8,852 nucleotides of DNA, from contig UROJ01000059.1 of the NCBI GenBank assembly GCA_900549335.1, positions 1-8,852 on the forward strand. Direction: 5' to 3'. A program made the position numbers and the translations under genes. Shown one piece after another: positions 1 through 5,788 of this stretch. The notes beneath the pieces are model-generated. The model was not told the DNA's origin. It ran no database searches and worked only from the letters and a program-made list of their open reading frames with translations. The stretch's first letter is position 1, and every line of letters begins with the position of its first letter. Source of the stretch: an uncultured Collinsella sp. GTDB taxonomy: Bacteria > Actinomycetota > Coriobacteriia > Coriobacteriales > Coriobacteriaceae.

Positions 1-474
1 CATATCGCGATACTCGAGATCGCCGTGATAGCACTGGATGGCCTCGTCCAGGATCGGCCAAGCCTCGCGCGAACGCTCGACGCTCGTGGCGCCCCACACG
101 CACAGCAGGCGGAAGGCGGCATAGCGAAGCGTGGAGGAAATCTCGTCGAACAGCGCGGTCTCGGCGCCCTCAAAGGCGTCCTCCATCTGCTCGGGGCAGG
201 TGGTGGCAAGCGCCGCCAGAGCATCGAGAGCCTCCCAGCGGGTCTGCGCCTCGGGGCGGTCGAGCGCCTCGATCAGCGCAGGCACGCAGGGCACGACGCG
301 CTGCGGGTCGCGCTCGGCAAGCAGGTGCAGCACGCGGGCGGCAAACTGGCGAATGCGGCGCGTGGGGCAACCGAGCTCCTGGACCAGGCGGTCGACGGCG
401 TTCTCGTTCTCCTCTGCCAGCTGAAGCTGTGCCAGCTCCTCGTCGGTGAGCTGTTCGTCTTTGTTTTCTGCCAT
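1..474 (-). CDS. HEAT-like helical-repeat protein, C-terminus beyond window
   Basis: The reading frame starts at ATG 474 and is still open at base 1, giving 158 visible residues; the 3' end is outside the window. A ribosome-binding site AAGAGG lies about 5 nt upstream. After an acidic N-terminus (MAENKDEQLTDEEL) the protein is a run of amphipathic helices in pairs, for example PTRRIRQFAARVLHLLAE (about 39-56) and TRWEALDALAALATTC (about 80-95), separated by short Pro/Asp turns (RDPQRVVP, DRPEAQ). This is the pattern of HEAT/Armadillo-type repeats, which act as protein-binding scaffolds. No catalytic motif is seen. It follows the small membrane-protein gene by 15 bp and is probably the last or a later gene of the same transcript as the dehydrogenase. 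Partner and pathway are unknown. Assignment to HEAT repeats is by helix pattern only. Confidence 0.72.
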   Translation of the reverse strand, partial: MAENKDEQLTDEELAQLQLAEENENAVDRLVQELGCPTRRIRQFAARVLHLLAERDPQRVVPCVPALIEALDRPEAQTRWEALDALAALATTCPEQMEDAFEGAETALFDEISSTLRYAAFRLLCVWGATSVERSREAWPILDEAIQCYHGDLEYRDM

Positions 475-489
475 AGTTACCTCTTCTTA

Positions 490-918
490 CTATTTCTTAG
501 CGTGCTTGCCAGCACCCTTGCTATCATCGGTGACCGAGATGAGCTGTCGGTCGGCCGCGCCATTGCGACGCGCACGGCGGCGTTCCTCGGCGTCGCCCGC
601 GTCGGCGGCGGCGCGATGAGCCTTGTTGACGTTAAAGACCTCGTCGTGCTTGCGCCACGGACCGACGGACTCGCCAAAGCTCATCTTAAGGCCGGCGATA
701 AAGCCGCCGAGCCAGCCGATCGGCGCAAACTGCACCAGCGGGAACAGTGAGAACACCCAGGTCAGCAGGACGACTGCCGCCGCTCCCGCAAAGTTGGCAA
801 TCCAGTAGTCGCGCTTGGTGATGACACGCTTTTCGCACGCCCACTGGCCGCACAAAAAGCCAATGTAGATCGCAAAGAGAAAGAGCACCAGCGCAAGCAC
901 CACGAACGTCCAGCTCAT
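490..918 (-). CDS. Small membrane protein of unknown function, 142 aa
   Basis: I do not recognise a named family. The start at ATG 918 (MSWTFVV) is chosen because GGGGAG sits 7 nt upstream; a longer frame would begin inside the dehydrogenase gene. Residues about 3-23 form a first membrane helix, 38-62 a second (IANFAGAAAVVLLTWVF), and 66-78 (APIGWLGGFIAGLK) a short Gly-rich hydrophobic segment that may be re-entrant. The C-terminal half (about 85-142) is soluble and charged, with an Arg-rich stretch EERRRARRNG and a Lys-rich end GAGKHAKK. The start lies 5 bp after the dehydrogenase stop codon, so the two are very likely translated together. Role unknown; a structural or scaffold membrane protein is possible, but nothing in the sequence fixes it. 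Confidence 0.78.
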   Translation of the reverse strand: MSWTFVVLALVLFLFAIYIGFLCGQWACEKRVITKRDYWIANFAGAAAVVLLTWVFSLFPLVQFAPIGWLGGFIAGLKMSFGESVGPWRKHDEVFNVNKAHRAAADAGDAEERRRARRNGAADRQLISVTDDSKGAGKHAKK

Positions 919-923
919 GGGCG

Positions 924-2003
924 CTACTCCCCGTGATGGTGGCCGCAGCAGCACTCGTGGCCGTCATCATGGCCGTGGCCGCCGCAGCACTCGTGGCCCT
1001 CGTCGTGGTGGTGGCCACAACCGCACTCGTGATCGTCGCCATGCTCGCCGCAACCGCAGCCGTCCTCGTGAGCGCCATGCTCCTCGGGACGATACTGCGA
1101 CCAGTCCAGACCGGCGGCGATGGCGTCGGCCTCCTCCTTATAGAGGACCGTGACGGCCTGGGTACCCAGCTTGGCACCACCGATGGCGTCGAGCATGTCG
1201 TAGAGCGTAAAGGCCACGTCGGCACCGGGCAGCGCAAGCTCGCGGTCGTCGGCATAGGCGAGCGCCAAGCGCAGGTCCTTGATAAAGTGCTCGACCATAA
1301 AGCCGGGCTTGTAGTCGCCGTCGAGCGCCTTGGGAGCCAGGCTCTCCATGGCGCCGGACTTGCCGGTGCCGCCCAGGATCATCTGGCGGGTCTTCTCCAG
1401 GTCAAGGCCGCTCAACTCGGCAAATGCCATGGCGTCTGCCATGCCGACCATGCAGGCGCCCAGCGACACCTGGTTGGCGAGCTTGGCAGCCTGGCCCTTG
1501 CCGGCGCCATCAAAGCAGCAGATGGTTGCCGCAAAGGTGGAAAGGATGTCGCGGACCGGCGCGATGTCGTTCTCGGTGGCGCCCACGATAGCCGTGAGCG
1601 TGCCAGCGATGGCACCCGACTCGCCGCCGGTGACGGGGCAGTCAAACGCCATGCGGCCGGAGACCTGGGCGGCCTCGGCAATGTCGCGCGCCAGCTCGGG
1701 CGAGCTCGTGGTGAGGTCGATCAGGACCGCACCGGGCTTAGTGCACGCGAGCAGACCGTCACCCGCCAGGTAGAGCTCCTCGACCTCGGAGGGATAACCC
1801 ACCATGGTAAAGACGACGTCGGCGTTCGCCGCGGCATCTGCCGGCGTATCGGCCCAGACGGCACCGCGCTCAACGAGCGCTGCGGCCTTGGACTTGGTGC
1901 GGTTGTTGACCGTGACGGGATAGCCGGCATCCAGGATGTGGCCGGCGATGGGGGCACCCATGATTCCGGTGCCGATGAATGCGACAGAGAGCTTGTTTGC
2001 CAT
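924..2003 (-). CDS. Beta-hydroxyacid dehydrogenase (tartronate semialdehyde reductase / 3-hydroxyisobutyrate dehydrogenase family) with His/Cys-rich C-terminal tail
   Basis: The 359-residue protein starts at ATG 2003, preceded by AAGGAAAGG. The N-terminal Rossmann domain has the dinucleotide motif GTGIMG (residues 11-16), and NNRT (33-36) after the second strand, where an Arg often indicates NADP(H) preference. DCPVTGGESG (121-130) is the family's substrate loop (usual form DAPVSGG). GKGQAAKLANQ (168-178) carries the expected catalytic Lys174 with Asn177, and FIKDLRLAL (240-248) holds the second conserved Lys-Asp pair. Family members reversibly oxidise short beta-hydroxyacids with NAD(P); the exact substrate here cannot be read. 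The conserved enzyme ends near residue 303. Residues 309-359 are an added tail with 14 His and 9 Cys, absent from ordinary members of about 290-300 residues. It heads a run with the small membrane protein (5 bp gap) and the HEAT-like gene. A 92-bp gap separates it from degV. Confidence 0.93.
   Translation of the reverse strand: MANKLSVAFIGTGIMGAPIAGHILDAGYPVTVNNRTKSKAAALVERGAVWADTPADAAANADVVFTMVGYPSEVEELYLAGDGLLACTKPGAVLIDLTTSSPELARDIAEAAQVSGRMAFDCPVTGGESGAIAGTLTAIVGATENDIAPVRDILSTFAATICCFDGAGKGQAAKLANQVSLGACMVGMADAMAFAELSGLDLEKTRQMILGGTGKSGAMESLAPKALDGDYKPGFMVEHFIKDLRLALAYADDRELALPGADVAFTLYDMLDAIGGAKLGTQAVTVLYKEEADAIAAGLDWSQYRPEEHGAHEDGCGCGEHGDDHECGCGHHHDEGHECCGGHGHDDGHECCCGHHHGE
936..1043 (-). 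repeat. Three tandem 36-bp units coding for a His/Cys 12-residue repeat
   Basis: Residues 321-332, 333-344 and 345-356 of the dehydrogenase align as three copies of a 12-residue unit with the consensus H-x-[DE]-[DG]-H-E-C-[GC]-[CG]-G-H-[HG]. Each unit carries the invariant core HEC. The underlying DNA is an imperfect tandem repeat (CACGAGTGC is shared by all three copies), which points to growth by unit duplication. A further His-Gly-Glu ends the protein. Residues 309-320, just before, are also rich in His and Cys but do not fit the unit register. The composition suggests binding of soft or borderline metal ions such as Zn, Ni or Cu; this is inference. Confidence 0.85.
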
Positions 2004-2095
2004 GAAACCTTTCCTTTTGGGTTGGGTGTTATTACTAGGTTGAATACTCGGTGCCAGCGTTTGGGCTGTGAGGCGTCTGTGGTCGTAGCGCCTGT

Positions 2096-3049
2096 CTACT
2101 CACCGCGCACACGGCGCGCGATGCGGTCGGAAAGCGAGGCTTTCTCGGCGCGGTTCTTGCCCCAAAACGCGCAAGCCACCATGCCGGGGCCCACGTGCGA
2201 GCCGATGGTGGGACCGACGGAACTACGGATGATGGTAACGTCGGCGCAGCCTTCCTCCTTGCGGATGGCGGCCTCGAGCCAATCACCGTCCTTCTCGGCA
2301 TCGGCCGTCATGATGGCGATGGGCATGGTGCGATCGGGCACGTAGTTCTCGCGGAACGACTTGAGGATGGACTTGAGCGCCTTCTTGCGGCCGCGGTTGA
2401 CGCCGATCAGCGACAGCGAGCCGGCAAGGTCGTAGGAGAGCTCGGGCTTGACATCGAGCTTTGCCGTGAGCTGCGCCGCCGCGGGCGGAATGCGGCCGCC
2501 GGCAGCCAGTGCGTCGAAGCTCTCGAGCGTAAAGTAGCCGTGGACGTAGGTCTTTGCCTCGTTTGCCCAATCGACCAGCTGCTTGGCGGTCAGTCCCGCC
2601 GAACGCTGGCGCACGGCCTCGAGCGCCAAGAGCGCGCCAGTCGCACAGGGCAGAGCGTTGTCGACCACGTACAGCTCAAAATCGGGATACTCGGCACGCA
2701 CGGCGTCCGCCGCCTGGCACGCGGAGTTGTAGCTCGACGACAGCGCCGAGGTAAAGCACAGGTAGACCGTGGGCGTGCTCTCCTTGGCACACTCGGTAAA
2801 GAACTCGATATAGCGACCGAGCGACACGGCGGAGGTAGACACGCGAGCGCCGGCGCGCATGCGGTCGTAGAACTCCTTAGGGCTCATGCTCGACCAGATA
2901 TCGTCCGTGCGCTCCTCGCCATCGATAATGAAGGGGAAGCCCAAGATATCGACATCGAGGTTCGCGGCGACCTCGGGGCTAAAGTCGCAGCAGGTATCGA
3001 CGACGATGCGGCAGCGGTCAGAATGGCCGGTAGATGCAGCCTTGTCCAT
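2096..3049 (-). CDS. DegV family fatty-acid-binding protein
   Basis: The product of 317 residues belongs to the DegV/FakB family, which binds a fatty acid and presents it to the kinase FakA for phosphorylation and entry into phospholipid synthesis. Signature regions seen: DTCCD near residues 18-22 (usual form D-S/T-x-x-D), TSAVS at 72-76 (usual TSQPS), FTSALSSSYNSA at 99-110 (usual SSxLSGTYNSA), VVDNALPCATG at 128-138, AAGGRI at 182-187, and the C-terminal GPTIGSHVGPG at 279-289. The departures at TSQPS and at the Ser-Gly-Thr loop are within family variation but may alter head-group contacts. ATG 3049 is chosen over the adjacent TTG 3052 because AAGGAG (3058-3063) is then 8 nt away. No fakA gene is in the window. 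The gene follows hpf, separated by an intrinsic terminator whose U-tract ends 4 nt before this ribosome-binding site. Confidence 0.92.
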   Translation of the reverse strand: MDKAASTGHSDRCRIVVDTCCDFSPEVAANLDVDILGFPFIIDGEERTDDIWSSMSPKEFYDRMRAGARVSTSAVSLGRYIEFFTECAKESTPTVYLCFTSALSSSYNSACQAADAVRAEYPDFELYVVDNALPCATGALLALEAVRQRSAGLTAKQLVDWANEAKTYVHGYFTLESFDALAAGGRIPPAAAQLTAKLDVKPELSYDLAGSLSLIGVNRGRKKALKSILKSFRENYVPDRTMPIAIMTADAEKDGDWLEAAIRKEEGCADVTIIRSSVGPTIGSHVGPGMVACAFWGKNRAEKASLSDRIARRVRGE

Positions 3050-3067
3050 CAAAGCGACTCCTTACGT

Positions 3068-3099
3068 AAAAAGGCGGCCATCCGCATGGGATGGCCGCC
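3068..3099 (-). terminator. Intrinsic terminator after hpf
   Basis: A perfect 11-bp stem (3073-3083 with 3089-3099, arm GGCGGCCATCC) encloses a 5-nt loop. On the minus strand it is followed directly by five T (3072-3068). It lies 30 bp downstream of the hpf stop codon. It would end most hpf transcripts just before degV, so degV needs read-through or a promoter within the short gap. Confidence 0.85.
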
Positions 3100-3103
3100 A
3101 ACC

Positions 3104-3123
3104 GTTAACTCATGCAAGTTAAC
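3104..3123. promoter_or_regulatory. Short inverted repeat between the hpf stop and its terminator
   Basis: GTTAACT (3104-3110) and AGTTAAC (3117-3123) form a perfect 7-bp dyad around a 6-nt centre. It sits between the hpf stop codon and the terminator stem. It could be an operator for a degV promoter or simply a second weak hairpin; no clear -10/-35 pair was found beside it. Confidence 0.3.
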
Positions 3124-3128
3124 GTATT

Positions 3129-3713
3129 TTACTCGTCAAGCGTTTCGATACGGGGCTTGATGATGCCATATCCACCATTCTTACGGTGATACACCACATT
3201 GATGAGGCCAGTCGTCGCGTTCTCGAACACGTAGAAGTCGTGGCCGAGCAGATCGGTCTGCACCAGCGCCTGCTCCTCAGTCATCGGGGTGACATCGATG
3301 ACCTTCTCGCGGACGAGCAGGTCGTCCTCCTCCTCGGGCAGCAGCAGGTCGGCCAGATCCTCGACGCGCTCGACCGGCGCGACATCCGCTGCGCTGGCAC
3401 CGCCCTGGCGGTTGTCCACGACCTTGGTCTTGAACTTGCGCAGCTGGCGGGTGACCTTATCGGCGGAGAGGTCGATGGCGGCGTACATATCTGCACCGTG
3501 CTCGGCAACGCGAATCACAGAGCCGCGGGCACGAACCGTGACCTCGACGATTGCCGGGTTGGGGTTCGAGGGGTTCTTCTCATAGCGAAGTACAACGTCG
3601 ACCGTCATGGGCTCGATATCGAAAACCTTGAGCGCCTCGCCGATCTTCTCATCCACATGCGCACGCAGAGCATCGGTTACCGTCGTCTTGCGTCCAGAAA
3701 CCTTGATATCCAT
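3129..3713 (-). CDS. hpf: Long ribosome hibernation promoting factor (HPF/RaiA family)
   Basis: The 194-residue protein has the two-domain layout of long HPF, which dimerises 70S ribosomes into inactive 100S particles in stationary phase or under stress. Residues 1-100 are the S30AE ribosome-binding domain (MDIKVSGRKTTVTDALR at the start, basic stretch KVTRQLRKFKTKVV at about 86-99). Residues 101-135 are a linker with an acidic patch (PEEEDD). Residues 136-191 are the C-terminal dimerisation domain, with the characteristic LLGHDFYVFENATTG and VVYHRKNGGYGIIKP. ATG 3713 is chosen because GGAG is 6 nt upstream and the protein then begins at the family's normal first strand; a 20-residue upstream extension lacks family resemblance. 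The gene is transcribed alone or with degV by read-through, and is bounded by terminators on both sides. Confidence 0.95.
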   Translation of the reverse strand: MDIKVSGRKTTVTDALRAHVDEKIGEALKVFDIEPMTVDVVLRYEKNPSNPNPAIVEVTVRARGSVIRVAEHGADMYAAIDLSADKVTRQLRKFKTKVVDNRQGGASAADVAPVERVEDLADLLLPEEEDDLLVREKVIDVTPMTEEQALVQTDLLGHDFYVFENATTGLINVVYHRKNGGYGIIKPRIETLDE

Positions 3714-3834
3714 ACGTGGCTCCAATCTGCCTCGGGGACTTACTGTACTGGCTATGTACCCATTGCCGTGCATTTAATCACGCGGATTCCTAAAGACCCG
3801 AATAACGATTGCTTGATACCGCATACCGAAGTCT

Positions 3835-3858
3835 CGCACTTTTCTGTAGCAAAGTGCG
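3835..3858. promoter_or_regulatory. 8-bp inverted repeat in the hpf upstream region
   Basis: CGCACTTT (3835-3842) and AAAGTGCG (3851-3858) are exact reverse complements around an 8-nt centre. It lies about 120 bp upstream of the hpf start codon, where a regulator could bind or a leader hairpin could form. No U-tract follows on either strand, so it is not a normal terminator. Confidence 0.35.
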
Positions 3859-3931
3859 CTATAGGAGGGAGCTGGCGGCTTTATATTTGGTCCCAAAAAT
3901 TGGCTTTGACCTGCTGGTTTTATAGGGATGG

Positions 3932-3964
3932 AAAAGCCGGGCTCCCCTATTGGGGAAGCCCGGC
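3932..3964 (-). terminator. Intrinsic terminator of the lipoprotein gene
   Basis: GCCGGGCT and CCCC (3936-3947) pair with GGGG and AGCCCGGC (3952-3964), giving a 12-bp GC-rich stem with one bulged A and a TATT loop. On the minus strand four T follow (3935-3932). It lies about 65 bp after the stop codon of the substrate-binding lipoprotein. Confidence 0.82.
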
Positions 3965-4030
3965 AGTGCGTGTTGAAACCGTGAAGAGGTATCCTTTCCA
4001 ACGTATAGGAGACACCACCCCTAGCAATAA

Positions 4031-5056
4031 CTAGCTACTGAGTTTGTTAATGTCGTCGTCAGTGATGGTGCCTTCCTGGCTGGACGATTTGTCCTCGGAG
4101 GATGCGGTCTCATTGTTGGAATCGGAGGATTCATCGCCGGAGGACATGGTCTCACCGGACTCAGAGTCGCCCGACTGCACGTTAACGCCCGAAACCGTCT
4201 TAGTGGCGAGGTCGTAGGGCATTGTGCCATACCAGACAGAGTGGACCGCCTCGAGCGTGCCGTCGGCCGTAATACCGTCGAGGGCATCGCTCACGGCACG
4301 GCACAGTTCGTCATTGGACGAGAGGCCCGCAACACCAAGCGTCGAGGGCGCCTCGAGCGCACCGACATAGGAGACCTCGCTCATCAGGCGTGCAAGGTAG
4401 CCGCCGGCCGTGGAGTCGCAGATCACATAGTCGACCTCGCCGGACTCGAGCGCCTCAAAGCACTCGTTGATGTTGGAGTAGGTCTTTTGGTTGGCGGTAA
4501 TGCTCTGCTTGGCAAGCGCCTCCTGCGAGGCCGAGGACATCTGGACACCCAGGGTAGACGTGTTAAGGGTATCGGTGGAAACGCTTAGCGACCCACCATC
4601 GCTGGTTTTACCGAACACAGAAGCGGCATCGTACAGGCAGGTGCCGAGCGAGCTAACGTCCCCGTCTGTGGAGCTGATCTCGCCGATAAAGATATCGGCC
4701 TTTTTGTCGCCGAGCGCGGAACCTACCGAGGACGCATCGACAAAGGCGACCTTAAGGCCCATGCGGCTTGCGAGGGCGCGGGCGGCGTCAACCGCATACC
4801 CCGTGAGCTCGCCGTCGGCGTCCTGCATTGCCTGCGGCGCATCGGAAGTATCGAGGGCGACCGTCAGGGTTCCGGGAGTGACCAGGGCATCGTCCGACAC
4901 CGCCGGCGTGACGGTCTCGTACTCGATCTGGTCGATCGTGGGAGTCGTGAACGTAGACAGCGGGTTGAACGCGCATCCGCTCAGGCCCAAAACGGCGATG
5001 ACCGCTGCGGTCCCAGCACCTAACCGAGCCGCGTGCATCAAGCTGCCCCTCACCAT
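4031..5056 (-). CDS. Orphan substrate-binding lipoprotein (SBP_bac_3, amino-acid type)
   Basis: With the start at ATG 5056 the product has 341 residues. It opens with a lipoprotein signal: a short basic n-region, a hydrophobic core AGTAAVIAVLG and the lipobox LSGC with Cys28. Residues about 63-278 match the extracellular solute-binding family 3 layout (LTVALDTSDAPQAM at the first strand, GELTGYAVDAARALASRMG as the first helix, KKADIFIGEIS, and ESGEVDYVICDSTAG in the second lobe). Members deliver polar amino acids to ABC importers. No permease or ATPase gene is adjacent. Residues about 295-341 form a Ser/Asp/Glu-rich tail, probably disordered. ATG 5056 has AGGG 8 nt upstream; ATG 5038 has an even better GAGGGG and still keeps the signal. 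The frame stays open upstream, and ATG 5275 would add 73 residues. Its own promoter and terminator make it a single-gene unit. Confidence 0.85.
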   Translation of the reverse strand: MVRGSLMHAARLGAGTAAVIAVLGLSGCAFNPLSTFTTPTIDQIEYETVTPAVSDDALVTPGTLTVALDTSDAPQAMQDADGELTGYAVDAARALASRMGLKVAFVDASSVGSALGDKKADIFIGEISSTDGDVSSLGTCLYDAASVFGKTSDGGSLSVSTDTLNTSTLGVQMSSASQEALAKQSITANQKTYSNINECFEALESGEVDYVICDSTAGGYLARLMSEVSYVGALEAPSTLGVAGLSSNDELCRAVSDALDGITADGTLEAVHSVWYGTMPYDLATKTVSGVNVQSGDSESGETMSSGDESSDSNNETASSEDKSSSQEGTITDDDINKLSS

Positions 5057-5387
5057 GTCCACTACCCTGCCTTCTGTGTCGTATACGATCCGTGCGTTGC
5101 GCGGAATATCGGGTTGTTCCCACCAGCTGACCTGGTATTTGACCCCACACTTGCGCACCGGGGTGTTTGCTCGGGAGGCCGCAGCCACCTTCACGACTGA
5201 CCCGCTCGCCCGCGAGGCGGTATTGCCCCAAAGAAAGTAGAACGGACGGTGCGGCTTACATCTAGGACGCGCCATGATCGCGCCGCGCGCACGCGGTCGC
5301 TTACGTGGATCCCTTTGACCGCGTCTGTCTTGGACTAGAACGGGCATTTCGTCCGTCCGCAACCACAGCCTGGTAGGAACGAAGCGC
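5057..5387 (-). other. Leader of the lipoprotein gene, open in frame, possibly coding
   Basis: Between the predicted promoter and ATG 5056 lie about 330 nt that are open in the same frame as the lipoprotein. From ATG 5275 (MARPRCKPHRPFYF) the translation has a balanced composition with three Trp and several Tyr, for example VKYQVSWWEQPDIP and RIVYDTEGRVV, unlike the Arg/Gly/Pro-rich shadow frames here. No ribosome-binding site precedes ATG 5275. It may be an N-terminal extension, a separate leader peptide, or a long untranslated leader; the sequence alone does not decide. Confidence 0.45.
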
Positions 5388-5416
5388 ATTATAGCTAAGT
5401 TCAAGCTAAAGTTTAA
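5388..5416 (-). promoter_or_regulatory. Predicted sigma-70-type promoter of the lipoprotein gene
   Basis: On the minus strand a perfect TATAAT (5393-5388) lies 17 nt after TTAAAC (5416-5411), a weak -35 match. The surroundings are AT-rich in an otherwise GC-rich region. The start of transcription would be near 5381, so translation must begin downstream of that point. Confidence 0.6.
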
Positions 5417-5488
5417 GGTTAAGGGCGTCATTCGCATCGTGCGCACAGATTTTGCAGGTCGGAGTGGGCTATTCGTGCCCCTATGAAG

Positions 5489-5517
5489 CCCGGAGCTCCC
5501 CTACGGGGAGCTCCGGG
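5489..5517. terminator. 13-bp GC-rich hairpin, probable terminator
   Basis: CCCGGAGCTCCCC (5489-5501) and its exact complement (5505-5517) form a 13-bp stem with a 3-nt loop. The plus-strand side is followed by a pyrimidine stretch (CGTCCTTCTT); the minus-strand side has only CTTCAT. It lies between the end of the nuclease-like gene and the lipoprotein promoter, where a terminator for leftward transcripts is expected, and it could also stop rightward ones. Confidence 0.6.
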
Positions 5518-5532
5518 GCGTCCTTCTTAGGG

Positions 5533-5759
5533 TGCCCCGGCCAAAATATGGCAAATATGAGTACTGCCACCAATTTAGTAACAGGCAATTTTGGCCTCTC
5601 GGACAGATTTTGCGCTCAGTGTCGCCAACCTGATGCTTAGTTATTCTACATTTGTTTATTATCTTCTTACTTTACGCCGCCTCCGAGTCCTAAATTCCTT
5701 GATTTTGCTGTTACTGATTTAGTGACAGTACTCATATTTGCCATATTATGGCCAGGGCA
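5533..5759. mobile_element. MITE-like element with 52-bp inverted ends
   Basis: The left arm 5533-5584 and the reverse complement of the right arm 5708-5759 align without gaps and match at 46 of 52 positions, including a continuous core of 20 bases (5546-5566 region, AATATGGCAAATATGAGTAC). A 123-bp AT-rich spacer without a gene separates them. Long terminal inverted repeats around a short non-coding core are typical of MITEs. No clear target-site duplication is seen at the outer ends (TGCCC). Each arm also contains a smaller dyad (GCCATA-TATGGC in the right arm), so a pair of protein-binding sites is the alternative. Copy number in the genome is unknown from this window. Confidence 0.55.
5722..5749 (+). 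promoter_or_regulatory. Outward promoter-like sequence in the right arm
   Basis: On the plus strand GTGACA (5722-5727) and TATTAT (5744-5749) are separated by 16 nt; each matches the sigma-70 consensus at 5 of 6 positions. It points out of the element and into the 3' end of the nuclease-like gene, in antisense direction. The left arm has a weaker version on the minus strand (GTGGCA, 16 nt, TATTTT) pointing toward the lipoprotein gene. Confidence 0.35.
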
Positions 5760-5788
5760 TATGATTAACCCTCTATTTTCGACGCGAA

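Larger units (their letters stand above)
3714..4030. other. Intergenic region upstream of hpf
   Basis: About 320 bp without a credible gene. From the right it holds the terminator of the lipoprotein gene (3932-3964), a near-palindrome TTTGGTCCCAAA (around 3887-3898), and an 8-bp hairpin (3835-3858). It is more AT-rich than its surroundings and must contain the hpf promoter, but I could not find a convincing sigma-70 -35/-10 pair. Short frames that run through it also run through the terminator, and they are not believable as genes. Confidence 0.6.

Noticed and set aside
2004..2095. Promoter or terminator between degV and the dehydrogenase
   Set aside because: CTGGCA with a 17-nt spacer to TAATAA is a weak match, and the AGGCG/CGCCT pair (5 bp) is too short with no U-tract. 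Neither could be supported.
933..2345. Long plus-strand frame of 470 codons opposite the dehydrogenase and degV end
   Set aside because: It is a shadow frame in GC-rich DNA. It crosses two convincing minus-strand genes, has Ala/Gly/Arg-rich composition, and shows no family motif.
3714..3773. Longer hpf start adding 20 residues
   Set aside because: The added residues have no resemblance to the family, while ATG 3713 has a good ribosome-binding site and gives the normal N-terminus.
3774..4001. Minus-strand frame of 75 codons upstream of hpf
   Set aside because: It contains the whole terminator of the lipoprotein gene and no protein-like pattern, so it is not a believable gene.
5389..5446. Lipoprotein gene starting at ATG 5446 or ATG 5389
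   Set aside because: Both lie at or upstream of the predicted TATAAT box and would precede the transcript start; the encoded residues show no family resemblance.
5452..5640. Plus-strand frame of 62 codons in the intergenic block
   Set aside because: It runs through the 13-bp hairpin and the left arm of the inverted repeat, has no ribosome-binding site, and its composition is explained by those elements.
5533..5759. CRISPR array or integron attachment site
   Set aside because: There are only two arms, inverted and not direct, with no regular spacers and no cas or integrase gene in the window.
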